Positions 1 through 11,657 are shown, counted from the first letter of the stretch. The stretch is 64,000 nt of DNA from Solea solea (GCF_958295425.1 NC_081146.1:17369458-17433457), one strand, 5' to 3'. The notes: generated by a model from the sequence alone, not told the origin. Made by a program: numbers and translations.

Positions 1-114
1 CAAAGAGTGTCTAAGCCTGGTAATTATTTCCTTTGATTTGGGGCTAGCATTAACATTAGCACAGAGAGTAGGTATTTCCAAGTGGATGGTGCAAGAGCTA
101 CAATACATGTATTC

Positions 115-699
115 TTGTTTTTCCATTGCATGGTCCCGTCTTTTTTTGGCTTTTCTATTCACGATAGTGCCTGGTACTTTTTTTAGTACCTGTTGTGGCG
201 AGGTTCCAAATGAGCTGAGGCGATACTATGCGTGACATCACAGGAAGAGGCATGAGCAAAACAAAAGAATCAAAGCAAACAATGATGAACTGTAGATCAG
301 TTAAAAATACTTAAAAACCCTGAAAACTTCCGTTAATCTCAACAGTTAACAAGAAAATGTCTAAAATCTCAATATTTAACAGGAGTCTGTATTTAGCGAC
401 AGCGCTGCTGAAAGACTGCGAGCAACGAGTCGCATCACAACAGTATCTTCAGTTCGGTGACTGTGTCAGATGGAGTCTGTGCTTCGGTCATGCAGGAAGT
501 GCTGAACAAATCTTTTTAATTCACTGATTTTAATGATTCAGTACATCGTAAACAACTGCTTTACAAGTCACTAGTTTCATGCAGCTGTGCAGTGATGACC
601 CCTCCTATGTTGAGGAGGTACTAAATTGAAATGAAATACCAAACGAGCCGTGCCGTGCCAAGGCGAGACAAGCTGGGACCATGTCGTGGAAAAGTGTCA
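115..699. mobile_element. Old non-autonomous DNA transposon (Harbinger-like MITE)
   Basis: The ends form an imperfect inverted pair: TTTTCCATTGCATGGTCCC near 118 against TTTTCCACGACATGGTCCC read on the minus strand near 694. Just inside the left end, GGTACTTTTTTTAGTACC at 174-191 and neighbouring sequence resemble the inner part of the fresher element at 48447-49185. No coding sequence and no clear target duplication, so this is a decayed copy. Confidence 0.5.
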
Positions 700-1837
700 T
701 ACTCTGTTGGCATAAAGGTCAGCAATGTCAAGGCCTCTTGCTGGTGGTCAATAGCGGTGACAAAGTGTATTAAAGTGTTACAGAGTTTCATCCCTGCGGG
801 TGAATCCACTTTTCACCGTTTTTAAAAAGCCAGCATGATCAGGCCTAGACCTGATGGAACAAAGTAGTCAAATATTAAACTTTTAACTCCCCCACGAACA
901 AAAACAATACAAGTACTATCTGTAGGCTTTGTCTAAATAAAGATGGAGGGTTAAAAACAGCACTTGTTCTGTCTTCTTTGCTTTCCAGCTGTGGACTCTG
1001 GAGCTAAATTTCAGCAGGAGCTGGTTGGAGGGCTCTGAATGTCGTGACAGGAGAAATGTCAGCCACCACTGAACCCTGGTGAGCCCGGTGTCGTGCTGGT
1101 TACAACACCATCAAAAATACAGGCTGCTAGAGGAAAAACAGGTGGTGACATTGTTACCTATAATGCTTTGAGTAAATGGGAACACTGGGATCAACATGTG
1201 ACCAGCCTTTTTTTTTTTTTGTTCAAATATCAACATAAAAGTTTGTCTGCACAGTACTCCAAAGCACAACCTGCAATGAGGCCGTCTCAAAGGCTTTTCA
1301 CTGATATTACTATGGAGCATACGTTCCCTCCTCAGCACAAGTTTTCAAAAGAAATGCGACATTTACATTTCACATGTCAAACCGTACACCTGTCTGCTCT
1401 TTCCATTTCTCTAATGTGTACACATTAACAGGCATTTGCCATTTTTGCTGTGAATGAGCTGTCAGCCTCTTTCACCTGAGCTTGAGAAGATGTGGGCTTA
1501 TTACATTAGTGCATGTCAGAATGAAATGTTAATGGAGGGCAGGCCATGCACTGCAAAGCTGCTGGAGTTCCGCTCATCCTCTTAATTCTAACCCATCACC
1601 TGGAGCTGTCACAGATAAGGCGACAGAAATGTCGACAGAAATGTGCGCGTTGACCTTATCGCTTTTCTGATGACTTTTTCAAGGATTATGAAACCAAGGA
1701 GCTCAGTAATAATAGCAACAAAAATGCCTTTGTTTATGTATGTGTCGACAATTAAACATCAAGGTAAAACTATTTGGACAATTTATACATTATAGCTCAG
1801 GGTAGCTGTTGGTAACCTAGCATGTCTTTCCTGGATC

Positions 1838-1886
1838 ACTCAGGAATAGTTTGATATTTTGAGAAATACATTTTCCTTTTGTTATT
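1838..1886 (-). repeat. Fragment of a common teleost interspersed repeat
   Basis: GGAATAGTTTGATATTTTGA followed by GAAATACA is the reverse-oriented end of a short repeat I recognise from many fish genomes. A larger piece of the same family lies at 40630-40800 in the other orientation. Confidence 0.45.
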
Positions 1887-4557
1887 TCTCCACTCCATGA
1901 CCAACTTGTACCAACTACCTCGTAGTAAGGGCTGAATAATAAATTATTGTTAAACTAAAATTGCCATCTGAAATAATGTCATTAAATTCAGAGATAATCC
2001 TTTAAGCAAAACCGTTATCTTCCCACGTTTCAAAGTCATACATTCAGAAAGTGAGTCGCCATGTGCAAGTAAAATGCAATTTGAAAATGCACTGAGATCT
2101 GTAGCATCAGAGAAGTTTGCGGTATTGGCAAGACTAAACACAAACAGATGTATCAAGCACTAATCCCAGCAGCAGTCTGCGGCTTGAATTTGATACAAGC
2201 TGGCAACTGCTCTCCCGTATGGAAAGTGTGGCACTGTGATTGTGATGGCCCACGTCAAGAGCAGTTCAAGAATTGGCGGAGACACCTGCTTAAAGGCCCT
2301 CAAAGATACGTACACAAGCTCTTTGGGTGACAGCGAGGCAGTGACATGTATCCTGCGATGATTGATCTCTTTTTCATTTCTTTTATTAAAACGGTTTGAT
2401 AAGGCTGTGAATGCTAAACAAAAGCAGCAGACGCGGGGGGTCAAACGGCAAAGATATTAGACGTAGAGGGCAGACACAGAAACCCATATTGTACATTAGT
2501 GTTATGCCTGGGCTCTCGATGCATGTGCAGTGCTTGACTGCTGTGTTCTTGTTGCTGAGTTGCTGCTCATTGCCTGTCACAGACAAAAACATTGTAATAT
2601 GCCTCTCTATGCAACAAAATCCCAGGACTATTCAGTATGAAACTGCGCATCTGCCGGCCCTGCAAATATTTCACGACAAAAACACTGGCACAGACCATTC
2701 CTGTGAAGTGTTTGACTCTTTTTAGAGGTGAGTTCAGCTTCAGTGATGAAAAGATGTCATGACACTGTGCTTTTCCACCTGTCACTTGCTCTCAAGATAG
2801 ATTCCTAGTGGCTAAAACTTTATTTTCATTTCAAGCCTATGGACTATATCTATAAAGCTGAAATCAATACATTTGTCACAATGTTAAGTGATTTCACAGA
2901 GTAATGGTGATACCAATAGCACCACTTAGTTGTATATCACCTATAAGCCTTGTTTTGACTGCATTATTCTTCACATGGCCTCCATGATGGCATTTTCTCC
3001 ACAGAAAAGAGACAATTTCATCGAGAGGGATAATATTTCATATTCAAAACATTAAAGAAAATAGCATTCATGGTATATGGGGTTGCTTGTTATGACACAA
3101 CCAGCTCTAAGGAAATTCACCTGTGTCCTTCACTGTGTCTTGCTGCTGCTGTGTCTTCAAAACAGTGACCAAACCATAAAGGACACATAAGTTGCCAGAT
3201 TTATGAATGCTAACTATTGGCTAGAAAATGAAACCATTTTACTGACCAAGGTGTCTCAGAGGGAAGCTTATAGACTGACGATAAGTGCACAAGGATGTTT
3301 TTATTTATTCTGTTTTTTCCCCTTATTTTAGTCTCTCTCAAATTTCGTCTTGATCGTCCCTTTAATTTGCCTTTTTGTGTTTTTATTACACGTGTAAACA
3401 GAAGAAAAGCTCTAAACAAATCAAAACAAATGAGCCACTTTCATTTGGCTATAATGCCCAAGAACAAAAAGCATTGTGAAAACTGTAAATAACATATGTG
3501 TTTAATATGAAAACAGAAATAGATCAATTAAGTTAAAAAAGTGAGTGCATGGATAGTGAGATCATTGCACAGACAGCTGCAGGCTATTTAATAAACAGTG
3601 TGCCCAATTATCTCTGAATGCATTATTCATCAGTAAATCAACTCCCATAATATCCCATAATGTGCTGTGAGGATCCCATAAATGAAATGTCACCATTGAT
3701 ATGCTTTCACTCTAACATGAGATGGCACTATCAAGTGAGGGAGTCGTGTTCATAATGTGCAGGTGGATAGATGCCTGCTTCAGATTCACTTAGCATCAGA
3801 AATTGATCTTTGAAACAATAATACAATATGCTGAGATCAATAAGACAATATCGTGAGATGTGTGCAGCCTTTTCAAGCTCTTAATGGAAGCGTAGGGGAT
3901 TCTTTATGTCATGATGGGATTGGAAAATACGTTTTTCCCAATACCACCTGTGATTGTTTAATGCATTCACGCAAACAGACATGTGCACACATGCATACGC
4001 ACACTTGACAGACCTAACATCAGGCCATTGAGAGGCTCTGATTAATTTTATCCTGAGTAGTTTGAGATCACGGCTCTGTGAGGCAGCATCGATATGAGCT
4101 CCCCGCGTCTCATATGGGCCAAGGGCCTCAACAGACTGCTCTCTTTAACACTTTAACTGATTTTCAGGCCCTTATACCAGAGTAAACAAGGAGCAGATGG
4201 CCATTTGGACCCACAAGTGCCAGTCAGCTGGGATGGAGGTGACAAAAGATAGTGAAGAGTCTCAAGGCACCTGTGTGAGAACATGAAATGTATGCACATT
4301 CATGCACACACTAAGATGCAACAGCATGTACATTCACGGCAGGGTCAGACCAACCCATTAGCCTTTTGTCTGAGGTTTTCAGTTTGCATGTTGCCCAGTC
4401 CATCAAGTCACTTCATTTGCAACATTTCTGATAAGAGTTTATGGATTCAAGGATTTATGGATTTACATGGACAGAAGTCACTGTTGCAAAGGCTGAAATA
4501 CCTGTTTCCTTATGGAGAGACTAAGTGTGGGAGACAATTTAAGTTGAATTACTCACC

Positions 4558-4877
4558 TGTTCTTATAACCAGAGCTGGTGTTCAATATTAACAGCCATAA
4601 CTGATGATAAGACACAAACTAGGCACTTTTCTTAGTCCCCTCCCTAGATACTAAGGCGCCAGGCATCTGGACCAGATACATACATTATCTCAAGGCTTAC
4701 TAACTATGTATCAGACCTGCCAGAATCTGCATTGATGCCTCACTGTTCAGATGTCAGGCATCGTCTCTGTTCTCCTTGTATCTGAGCTGTCTTCAATAAA
4801 ATCTTTCAACTTAACTCATCCCTGACTCCAGAGGTTCCATCATTGGTCATCTCACCTGATAATCAAATCTCCATAAC
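4558..4877 (+). repeat. Possible solo LTR
   Basis: The segment starts TGTTCTTATAACC and ends CTCCATAACA, giving TGTT...AACA termini. AATAAA lies at 4795-4800 about 80 bases before the end. No matching target duplication was found, so the limits and the call are tentative. Confidence 0.25.
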
Positions 4878-6400
4878 ATTAATGTTTAACGTGTGTGTGA
4901 AAAAAGAGAATTGAGATTGAGAAGAGAAAGAGAAAGAAGTTCTCGAGCATAGAATGGAATAGACATTATCATACCCTCAGTCATTGTTAGTTTGCTTTTA
5001 TTCATGAACAAGCTGTCTAGAGTTTGTCTCGGGCCTCATTTTTCTGTCTGAATCTGACCAAGCCTGAGAGAATATTGACCAAACCTGACACGCCAAACTG
5101 GCCCAAACATGACACATTTAGAAGACATACAAATAACAACTTATTGACTTAAGGACCCTCTGTTCTGAAGTTTTCCAGTTTCTCTGACATTTAATCCTCA
5201 GTCACACATCAGCTCAATCAGACTATAATAGTATTATAACAATAATAATATAATGATGATAAATGACAACATTAGGGTTTCCAACTTGTACTGCAAGCTT
5301 GGATTTACATGTGTTGGCCTGGACCCTTGATAACAACATTGTCATCATTTTCGTTTAGTCTTCAAAAGACAAAGTAAAAATCTGCAGGCAAATAAAATGT
5401 TAAGTTTGAGTCAGCAAACCCAGAAACAGCAGAATGGATAAAAACTGTAAAATGTGCATTTTTTTCGGCCGATAAAGCACTCACTACTGAGTTCTCACTG
5501 ACGTTGCCTTTGATTTGGTCTGCCATGCACTGATCAAAGGTAGATAAAAATTTTCAAGCACACCTCACCAACCCATGCCCAGATCTTCGCAGACAAGGGC
5601 TGCGTCCACGTCTGTTCGTTTTCAGAGGGGGAGAAAAGGCAGAAAAATATACATATTTAAAAAATACAAATAGCAGAAAAAATGCGTAACATGCGCTTAA
5701 ATGTTCTGAACGAGCAGAACGTTTTGATACCAGAATGGACAAAGAAATAGCTTCTTTTGCTTCTAATAACTTCTGGCAGGCTGTACAGTCTGAAGTTCTT
5801 AATCACAGTTGAGTTTCTTCGAAGTTTGTCAAAGAAGTAGCGGAGTATTATATTGACATCACAAACACAGCACAGACATGACATCATCCAGTTTTGCAAA
5901 CAATGTAAGAAATGATCAAAGGGGTGTTCCGCTGAGAAGTTATGGTAGGTTACAGACAACTATTTACTCTGTTTGTTTACAAAGAGGACTACACTTCTGT
6001 ACATCAAATGTTCACAGAAAAGTGACGTCACATTTGTCAGTTAACATACTGAATTATCCAAGGAGCTCAACAGCAGCAAACAGTTAGTGTTTCTCTTCAT
6101 TCTGTGAACAATTCATCCTTTTTAAAACGTGTTTCTTAATATGCCGTTATAAGAAAACGTTTGTCTGCCGTGGTGTCTTCATCTACTTGTTTGCATGATA
6201 CATTGAAAGGATATATAATGATATATCATTTCAAAATGAATACTCTGTTCAGTATCATTTGCATTCATGACACACAGATGTTTACATGTGTTATTGTGTA
6301 ATTGTGTGATTGTCGCTGTGGACTTTAATGCAGAGAGTGAGAGAGAGTTGTTGCCTTTTAGGTTAAAATCTTTTCTTTTCTCCTTTCCTTGCCTGTAGCC

Positions 6401-6485
6401 ATGTTTTTACCAAACCTGAGCTCGCATGTTTTAGCTCAAGGAGAAAGCAGAGCACTGCCGTCTGTATATAACTCACAAACTATGT
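6401..6485 (+). CDS. MAST-like kinase coding exon 1
   Basis: The exon opens [14 protein letters not shown] and ends in phase 1 at a strong GTAAGC donor (6486). Phase joins exactly to the next exon across a 101-base intron, making a Tyr codon. A pyrimidine tract and TAG sit directly upstream (to 6398), so the ATG may be reached by splicing from an unseen upstream exon. No homology in these 28 residues is obvious to me. Confidence 0.5.
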
Positions 6486-9400
6486 GTAAGCACAACTTCA
6501 AAAATACTTCAAGACCACTTTGTGATGGTTCCTTACCTCAACACGAATCATAACACATTATTGTCTGTCCTTCATTGACAAAACAGATTCAGAGGCAGAG
6601 TACTTGGGCAGCGACGTGAACCAGGCCAGGGTTGCTTTGTACTTCATCCAACAACAGCTGCTTGAACTGACGAGAGAGTGCGACTTCATACTCACCAACA
6701 ATCTCGTCGGCATCCACTTTTTCATGGAGCTGCAAGATAAATTGGAGAAGGTTCTCCATGAGGTGTTTATCTGTCAGGCTTACTGGAAACTCTCACATTG
6801 ATTAGTTGCACTGTACTGTAGTAATATTTTATTATGATACCTTCAAACCCTGTGGTGTGAGATTAACCAATAAGTCATTTGTCATCTGTTCTCCGACAAA
6901 CAAAATCCCCAAACCGCAGGCACTGATGGTTTTAATAATAAATCATCAATCAGTCAAGTTAAAGCTTCCAAATGAGAAATAGACACTGACCTCACACAGC
7001 CAGGTTCTTTGTCTGGTGGTCTGACGGAGCTGAGGTGGTTCATAATCATAATTCTCCTCCATTTATAAGTGATAGAAAATCTTGTATTTTGTTGTGTTTA
7101 AATCAAAATCAACCTAACACACAGTCCTCCAGAAAAAGCCCACTGTCAAGCCCTAAAAATACAAACGTGACACCAGTAAGGCTGTAAAATAAGGCTGCTG
7201 ACTGTGCTTATTTTACTGTACTTTGCTCATCCATGTGTCTGATTTAGACTCGTGCTGCCTGGAATCCTCCCGTCAAAAAACCAGAGATGAGTGACTTTGA
7301 AATAATGAACACTATTGGCAATGGCGGCTTCGGGTGAGTTTCCTTTTTTTTGGAATGTAACGTCAAGGTTTGTAATGGCACACTGCACAATACCTGGGCA
7401 GTTAAGTGGAACATTATATGAGCCACAATATAGTATATAAATGGAGTACGGAACACCAGGTCATAAAATGATACAAACATCATCTCCATATCCACCCAAT
7501 CACGATGATTAAAAATTTGTGCAAATTTGCAGTAAGAGAATTTTCAGGCCACAGTTATTCCCACGTGTTAAACCACACACACAGTCCTCATCTGCACTAA
7601 CTGGCCACCATACAATCAGAACTTAATAGCCTCGAGATTCATGGTTTGACCAAAACCATGTTGAGGTTTTGCAATCAGAAAATAACAATTTTCCTCTCAA
7701 TGGGAACATAATTAACATGTGCCACTGAGGAAGACCTGAAACTAGCCACTGAAATCATATTAACTCCTGAAGAAAATGTTTCCCTGACGTGATAAATGAA
7801 ATGAAAATTACACTAATTTCCCAGTCGGAGTTAATTTTGCAACCTGCAGACTCGCCCCCTGGTTGCTATTTAATATATTCTTACTTCCTGGTTGGCTTCA
7901 GCGAGCAAATGGGGAGATGTAATAACAAAGTAGGTTATCGGTCTTTGTGCTGGGTTCAAAGAAAACAGCTGATTGCTATGTGTTTGTGATCAAATGGGAT
8001 CTTTGGATGGATGAGATGTTGTTTCTTTTAAACTGGAAGTTGTATATTTAGTAGTAAAAGCTGTTTTGTGTTTCCAATATTCATTTTCCAGCACTGTCAA
8101 AGTTGTGACTCACAGCGACACTGGCCAGAAGTTTGCCATGAAAATCATCGATCGGCAGACACTGACCAGAAAGATAGATGTGAAGCATGTGCTGATGGAA
8201 CGAGACATCCTCACATTCATTGACAACCCCTTTATTGTCTCACTGTTTTGCGCATTTGTAACACAGACAGAGCTGTGCATTGTGATGGAGCATGTAGCAG
8301 GTAAGAATTCAGTTTCTCTGTGTTCTCTTTCTGGACTTTCTTTAACATTTAACATCTGATATCAGCTCTCTTGACTGGTTTCCTCTGACCTTGTAGGTGG
8401 GAGCTGTGGCACCCTGCTTAATCAAGTCAAAGTTCTTCCTGTGAACATTGCACGTTTTTATACAGCAGAGGTTGTCCTGGCTCTGGAGTACCTGCACAGC
8501 TTTGGTATCTTACACGGAGACCTCAAACCAGAAAAGTGAGTCCTCTTCTTCCATAATCTAACTCATTGGTTGCTAAGTCCTGCTCACTTCAATTACTGTT
8601 GGTAAGCCTGCCATGCCTTCAGACATGCATACAAGGTGAATTTCCCATTCACAATACAGTTTAAAAAACTATCATAAGCACTTAAGTTTCAAATCCAGAT
8701 CTGGATTACCACCAACATATCGTTTTTGGAACACACATTCTCAGAACATCATAGTTTATTTTCGAGTTATGCTGCTCATAGACTAGCTCGTAAACCTAAC
8801 CTAAACATTAGCTTTAGGCTTCAGAGGAAACTGATGTCCTAAAAGGTTATTTGATCCCAGAAACAGCAACATTACCATCACACTACCGGAAAATGTTTTA
8901 CTAGCGTCAGTTCTTGTGATGGTCCTACTGCTGAACACTGAAATTCTTACTTCTTATAAGGGAATCGTAGTCGCCCATGTGTCAAGTAAATATTCTTCTT
9001 CTGCTTTTTTTAGCCTGTTGCTGACTTACACAGGTCACATTAAAGTAGCAGATTTTGGGCTTTCCAGGATCGGTCCAGTGAAGATTACAGCAGACATAAA
9101 TGGAGAACATATTTTGAATATTGTTCAAGAGTTCACTGATGGACTGGTTAGTGTCTTCTCTTCATTTGTTTAGACTGGTGGGATTTGTGTTGGCAATCTT
9201 ATCAATCATTTCCTTTCCCCTCTATGAATTTCCTCCCATAGGTTGTAGGTACTCCCATGTACACTGCCCCAGAAATGATCCTGGGGATCTCCTATGGGAA
9301 GCCTGCAGACTGGTGGTCTGTGGGCATCATTCTGTACGAGTTCCTGGTTGGTTCCTGCCCTTACCGAGGGTACCGGTTTAAAGACGTCTTATATGACGTA

Positions 9401-10851
9401 GTCACAAGTAAGCTCCTTGAGTTCAGTTAATTTCTCCTCACATTCCACTGCAGTGTTTTTCAATCACACACACCTAAGGCATTCTGCTGTCAGGAGCATG
9501 TTGGGGTTGGTGTTTTGCCTGGGGACACATTGGCTAATAGACTGAAAGAGCCAGGGATGGAACTGCTGACCTTCTTGTCAGAAGACAAGCTGCTCTACCT
9601 ACTAATCCTCAGCTGGCCCATAGATACCATAGATAATTTTTAAATTCCTTTTTTTTTTCTCCAGAAGACATCACCTGGCCACAGAAGAAAAGGGCTGTAC
9701 CAGCTGATGCCCAGGACCTAATCACCACACTTTTAAACACTGATGCGATCAGTCGCCTGGGAACGCGTAAGTAGAAACTTTAAAAGTGACATCTGTAGCA
9801 GTACGTAAAAGCACACTGTTAAGTCTCAGGCTCCAGTGCTTTATTCATGGCATATTATGAAATTAATGATAATAATTACTAAATGGTTTGTCCTACTTTT
9901 ATTAAATGTGATAAACTGCTCAGAGACTGAGACTGAGAGGTGAGGTTAATGGTCCCCAACAGCACAGTTTTAGGTCCAATCCTTAATCTGCCCCTGACAA
10001 AAGATAATGGAGCTGTTTCGTATTACAGAACTGGAATTACCTATTTACAACCCAGTAGTTGTGTGGTTGTTGCACGTAAAACAAAGCCTTTATTGCTGTA
10101 CGTCTCATCCAGGAGGAGCCATTGAGCTTAAGCTCCATCCGTTTTTCCAGGATGTGGAGTGGTACAATCTCCTGGATCAGGACCTTGCATTTTACCCCCA
10201 GGAGGACCTGAGGAACCTGGTTCCGAATTATGAAGGTGGGTGTCAGAAAATTACACATGACAAACCAGACTCTGAGTGACGGCACTGGACACTTCACTTA
10301 CCTTTGATAATCTTTAAAAGTCACGTCCTTTTGTCCATTCACGTCTGGTGTGAATTTCAGTCAAGATAAATACCCCATCAGCTTTTCTGACTTCATGTTT
10401 TAATGGTTGTTGATATGTCCTCTACAGACCAGTCTGACACATATTCCGAGTCATGTTACACTGATTCCATCAATGACACCACGGATGAATACAGCACCTC
10501 TGATGAAGAGGAGGTCACTGACGACTGGTTCACCTTTGAGCTCCAGTACTTCTGCTCCGTGCCTTACCGCTTTAAAGAGGTCATTTTTTCCAGCTCATCT
10601 TCTCTTCTGCTGTTTGATATCATCTCCATCTGTTAACCACTGGATACATAAAGTACAGAATGACAGTGACTGTCTGATGGCATGAGTGTGAATCTTTGTT
10701 ACCATTTGCACAAAGTTCCTACTATTAACTTCACTTAAAATTCTTGTTACTATTACAACAAGCAACACCACGGCGTGACATTTTCACCTGTTTTCTTTCA
10801 AACCTGCAGGTGTACGGCAGCCCATCGCCACTCTCCTATACACTGGGTTAG
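6401..10851 (+). CDS. MAST-like serine/threonine protein kinase, short form without PDZ domain (11-exon model)
   Basis: Model: 6401-6485, 6587-6762, 7248-7333, 8092-8300, 8397-8535, 9014-9146, 9242-9407, 9665-9766, 10113-10235, 10428-10579, 10810-10851; all junctions are GT-AG and in phase, giving 470 residues. Seen: a helical segment resembling part of MAST DUF1908 (about 30-87), glycine loop GNGGFG (111-116), ATP lysine in FAMK (133), helix-C Glu (152), catalytic loop HGDLKPEN (225-232), DFG (245-247), TAPE (284-287), and an AGC-type C-terminal extension rich in Ser/Asp/Glu (about 376-457). Spacing of the kinase motifs follows MAST1-4 from memory. Family knowledge: MAST kinases are AGC-group kinases linked to microtubules and PTEN. 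Odd: HRD has become HGD, half of DUF1908 is missing and no PDZ domain follows. Start ATG 6401 is the first ATG in the first exon found; an acceptor (tag at 6396-6398) lies just before it, so this may be an internal exon or one preceded by a leader exon. Family call is firm, exact orthologue unknown. Confidence 0.85.
6587..6762 (+). CDS. MAST-like kinase exon 2: helical DUF1908-like segment
   Basis: The exon encodes residues 29-87. The stretch from [17 protein letters not shown] to [14 protein letters not shown] matches the pattern of the MAST DUF1908 helical hairpin, in which a conserved HHQ..ELARDCL helix is followed by a YF.ELQ..LEKLL helix. It ends in phase 0 at GAG before GTGTTT. Confidence 0.75.
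7248..7333 (+). CDS. MAST-like kinase exon 3: start of kinase domain
   Basis: The exon encodes residues 88-116, with [14 protein letters not shown] followed by glycine loop GNGGFG. The acceptor follows GATTTAG and the donor is GTGAGT; the exon ends in phase 2. In MAST proteins the corresponding segment is SDFETIKLISNGAYG. The join to exon 2 skips the second DUF1908 half that full MAST proteins carry here. Confidence 0.85.
8092..8300 (+). CDS. MAST-like kinase exon 4: ATP lysine and helix C
   Basis: The exon encodes residues 117-185 plus one base. FAMKII carries the ATP-anchoring Lys133 and [11 protein letters not shown] carries the helix-C Glu152. [11 protein letters not shown] and [10 protein letters not shown] match the MAST hinge region (NPFVVSMFCSF, LCMVMEYVEG). 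Confidence 0.92.
8397..8535 (+). CDS. MAST-like kinase exon 5: catalytic loop with HGD
   Basis: The exon encodes residues 186-231 plus two bases, with [14 protein letters not shown] then [24 protein letters not shown] kinases have [21 protein letters not shown] here. The codon at 8516-8518 is GGA (Gly226) where family members have Arg; the catalytic Asp227 and Lys229 remain. Confidence 0.93.
9014..9146 (+). CDS. MAST-like kinase exon 6: DFG and activation loop
   Basis: The exon encodes residues 232-276. [14 protein letters not shown] parallels GHIKLTDFGLSKIG of MAST, followed by a loop ending QEFTDGL. The acceptor follows TTTTTTTAG, and the split Asn codon completes LKPEN. Phase 0 at the donor. 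Confidence 0.92.
9242..9407 (+). CDS. MAST-like kinase exon 7: APE motif and C-lobe
   Basis: The exon encodes residues 277-331 plus one base. [13 protein letters not shown] supplies the APE motif. [13 protein letters not shown] and [13 protein letters not shown] match MAST YGKPVDWWAMGII and LYEFLVGCVPFFG. The donor is GTAAGC. Confidence 0.93.
9665..9766 (+). CDS. MAST-like kinase exon 8: C-lobe
   Basis: The exon encodes residues 332-365 plus one base, with [18 protein letters not shown] then [16 protein letters not shown] has IVWPEGDEALPPDAQDL and LLHQNPLERLGT. The donor is GTAAGT. Confidence 0.92.
10113..10235 (+). CDS. MAST-like kinase exon 9: end of kinase domain
   Basis: The exon encodes residues 366-406. 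[18 protein letters not shown] corresponds to VKQHPFFTGLDWTGLLRQ of MAST, followed by the AGC extension segment [16 protein letters not shown]. Confidence 0.9.
10428..10579 (+). CDS. MAST-like kinase exon 10: acidic AGC C-terminal extension
   Basis: The exon encodes residues 407-457. A Ser/Thr/Asp-rich run ends [17 protein letters not shown], then [11 protein letters not shown]. This mirrors MAST SEDEEEVSEDG then FSSCSPRFNK. The donor after GAG is GTCATT, a weak but usable match. Confidence 0.85.
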
Positions 10852-10955
10852 CAGATCTGCCATCCACACAAGCGATACACATGAAGGTGCAGGAAGAGGA
10901 CGAGCAGGAGGAGAAAAGGAGGCTACTGAAGGCTTTTTGGAGGAGGAAGACTTAA
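10810..10955 (+). CDS. MAST-like kinase last exon, two possible tails
   Basis: From acceptor 10808-10809 the frame reads [13 protein letters not shown] and stops at 10849-10851; VYGS fits MAST KVYSS. A second AG at 10819-10820 is also phase-compatible and reads 44 residues, ending in a charged tail (EEDEQEEKRRLLKAFWRRKT) with stop at 10953-10955. The third frame is open too, to 11032. Which tail is used cannot be settled from the sequence; the short one is preferred on homology. Confidence 0.55.
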
Positions 10956-11273
10956 AAGATGATGACAATGACAACAGCCTTTATGATGTAACCAATGACA
11001 TTAGTTGGGTTATCCATTTCCATGGAGAGTAGGAAGGAAGAGGAGGAGGTTAATCTTAATGCAGAGGATGGTCCCAAAAAGAGAAAATATCTCTGGGTCA
11101 AAGAAGCATGATAGAAAGGCAACAGTAACCTAAATAACCAATTGGTATAACCAATTTATACAGAAGACCAACAGGTCAAACCTTGAAGCCACTGGGCCAG
11201 AGCACTGGACACTTTATTTTATTTGGTGCACACGATACCTAAAGAAGTGGCTGCTGTGTGTATAATAGGTTAT

Positions 11274-11279
11274 ATTAAA
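11274..11279 (+). terminator. Possible polyadenylation signal of the MAST-like kinase
   Basis: ATTAAA lies about 420 bases after the short stop codon, followed by a G/T-rich stretch. It is the first acceptable signal downstream; no transcript evidence is available. Confidence 0.3.
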
Positions 11280-11636
11280 GTGGGAAGTGCAAGGGTGTCT
11301 CATCAATATGGGAAGGCCTTGTGTCTCCACGGTGTTTCTTCCCATGTGAGAGGTGGACTCAGATAATTATGTCATAAAAAGTCCTCTCTGAGAATTTAGC
11401 ACAATGCTATTGTCTTTGTGGTCTTGTAGAGTGCCCCGAAAAGCAAATCTGTTCACTAACAAACGTTTGGGCCAATTGCTTGCCTTGTGCAGGGCCCACT
11501 GTCATCATTTGTGACACACTACAATGTTATAACTAAATGCTTTTTGGAGTGATAGTATTTTGACTGCTTTTGGTTTGTTTGTTCTTCATGTTATAGTGCA
11601 TCTAACATCTGTTGTGTTGCATTACTGCCTCATTCT

Positions 11637-11657
11637 TCTTCTTCTTCTTCTCTCCAG
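11637..11657. repeat. CTT-type microsatellite
   Basis: About six CTT units are directly followed by CTCCAG; it lies downstream of the kinase gene. Confidence 0.7.

Larger units (their letters stand above)
700..6400. other. Non-coding stretch upstream of the kinase gene
   Basis: No gene is supportable. Apart from the repeat pieces listed separately (1838-1886, 4558-4877) it is AT-rich unique-looking sequence. A leader exon of the kinase gene could lie in its last kilobase. Confidence 0.6.

Noticed and set aside
8110..8355. Minus-strand open frame opposite the kinase exon
   Set aside because: It is a shadow of exon 4 of the plus-strand kinase gene.
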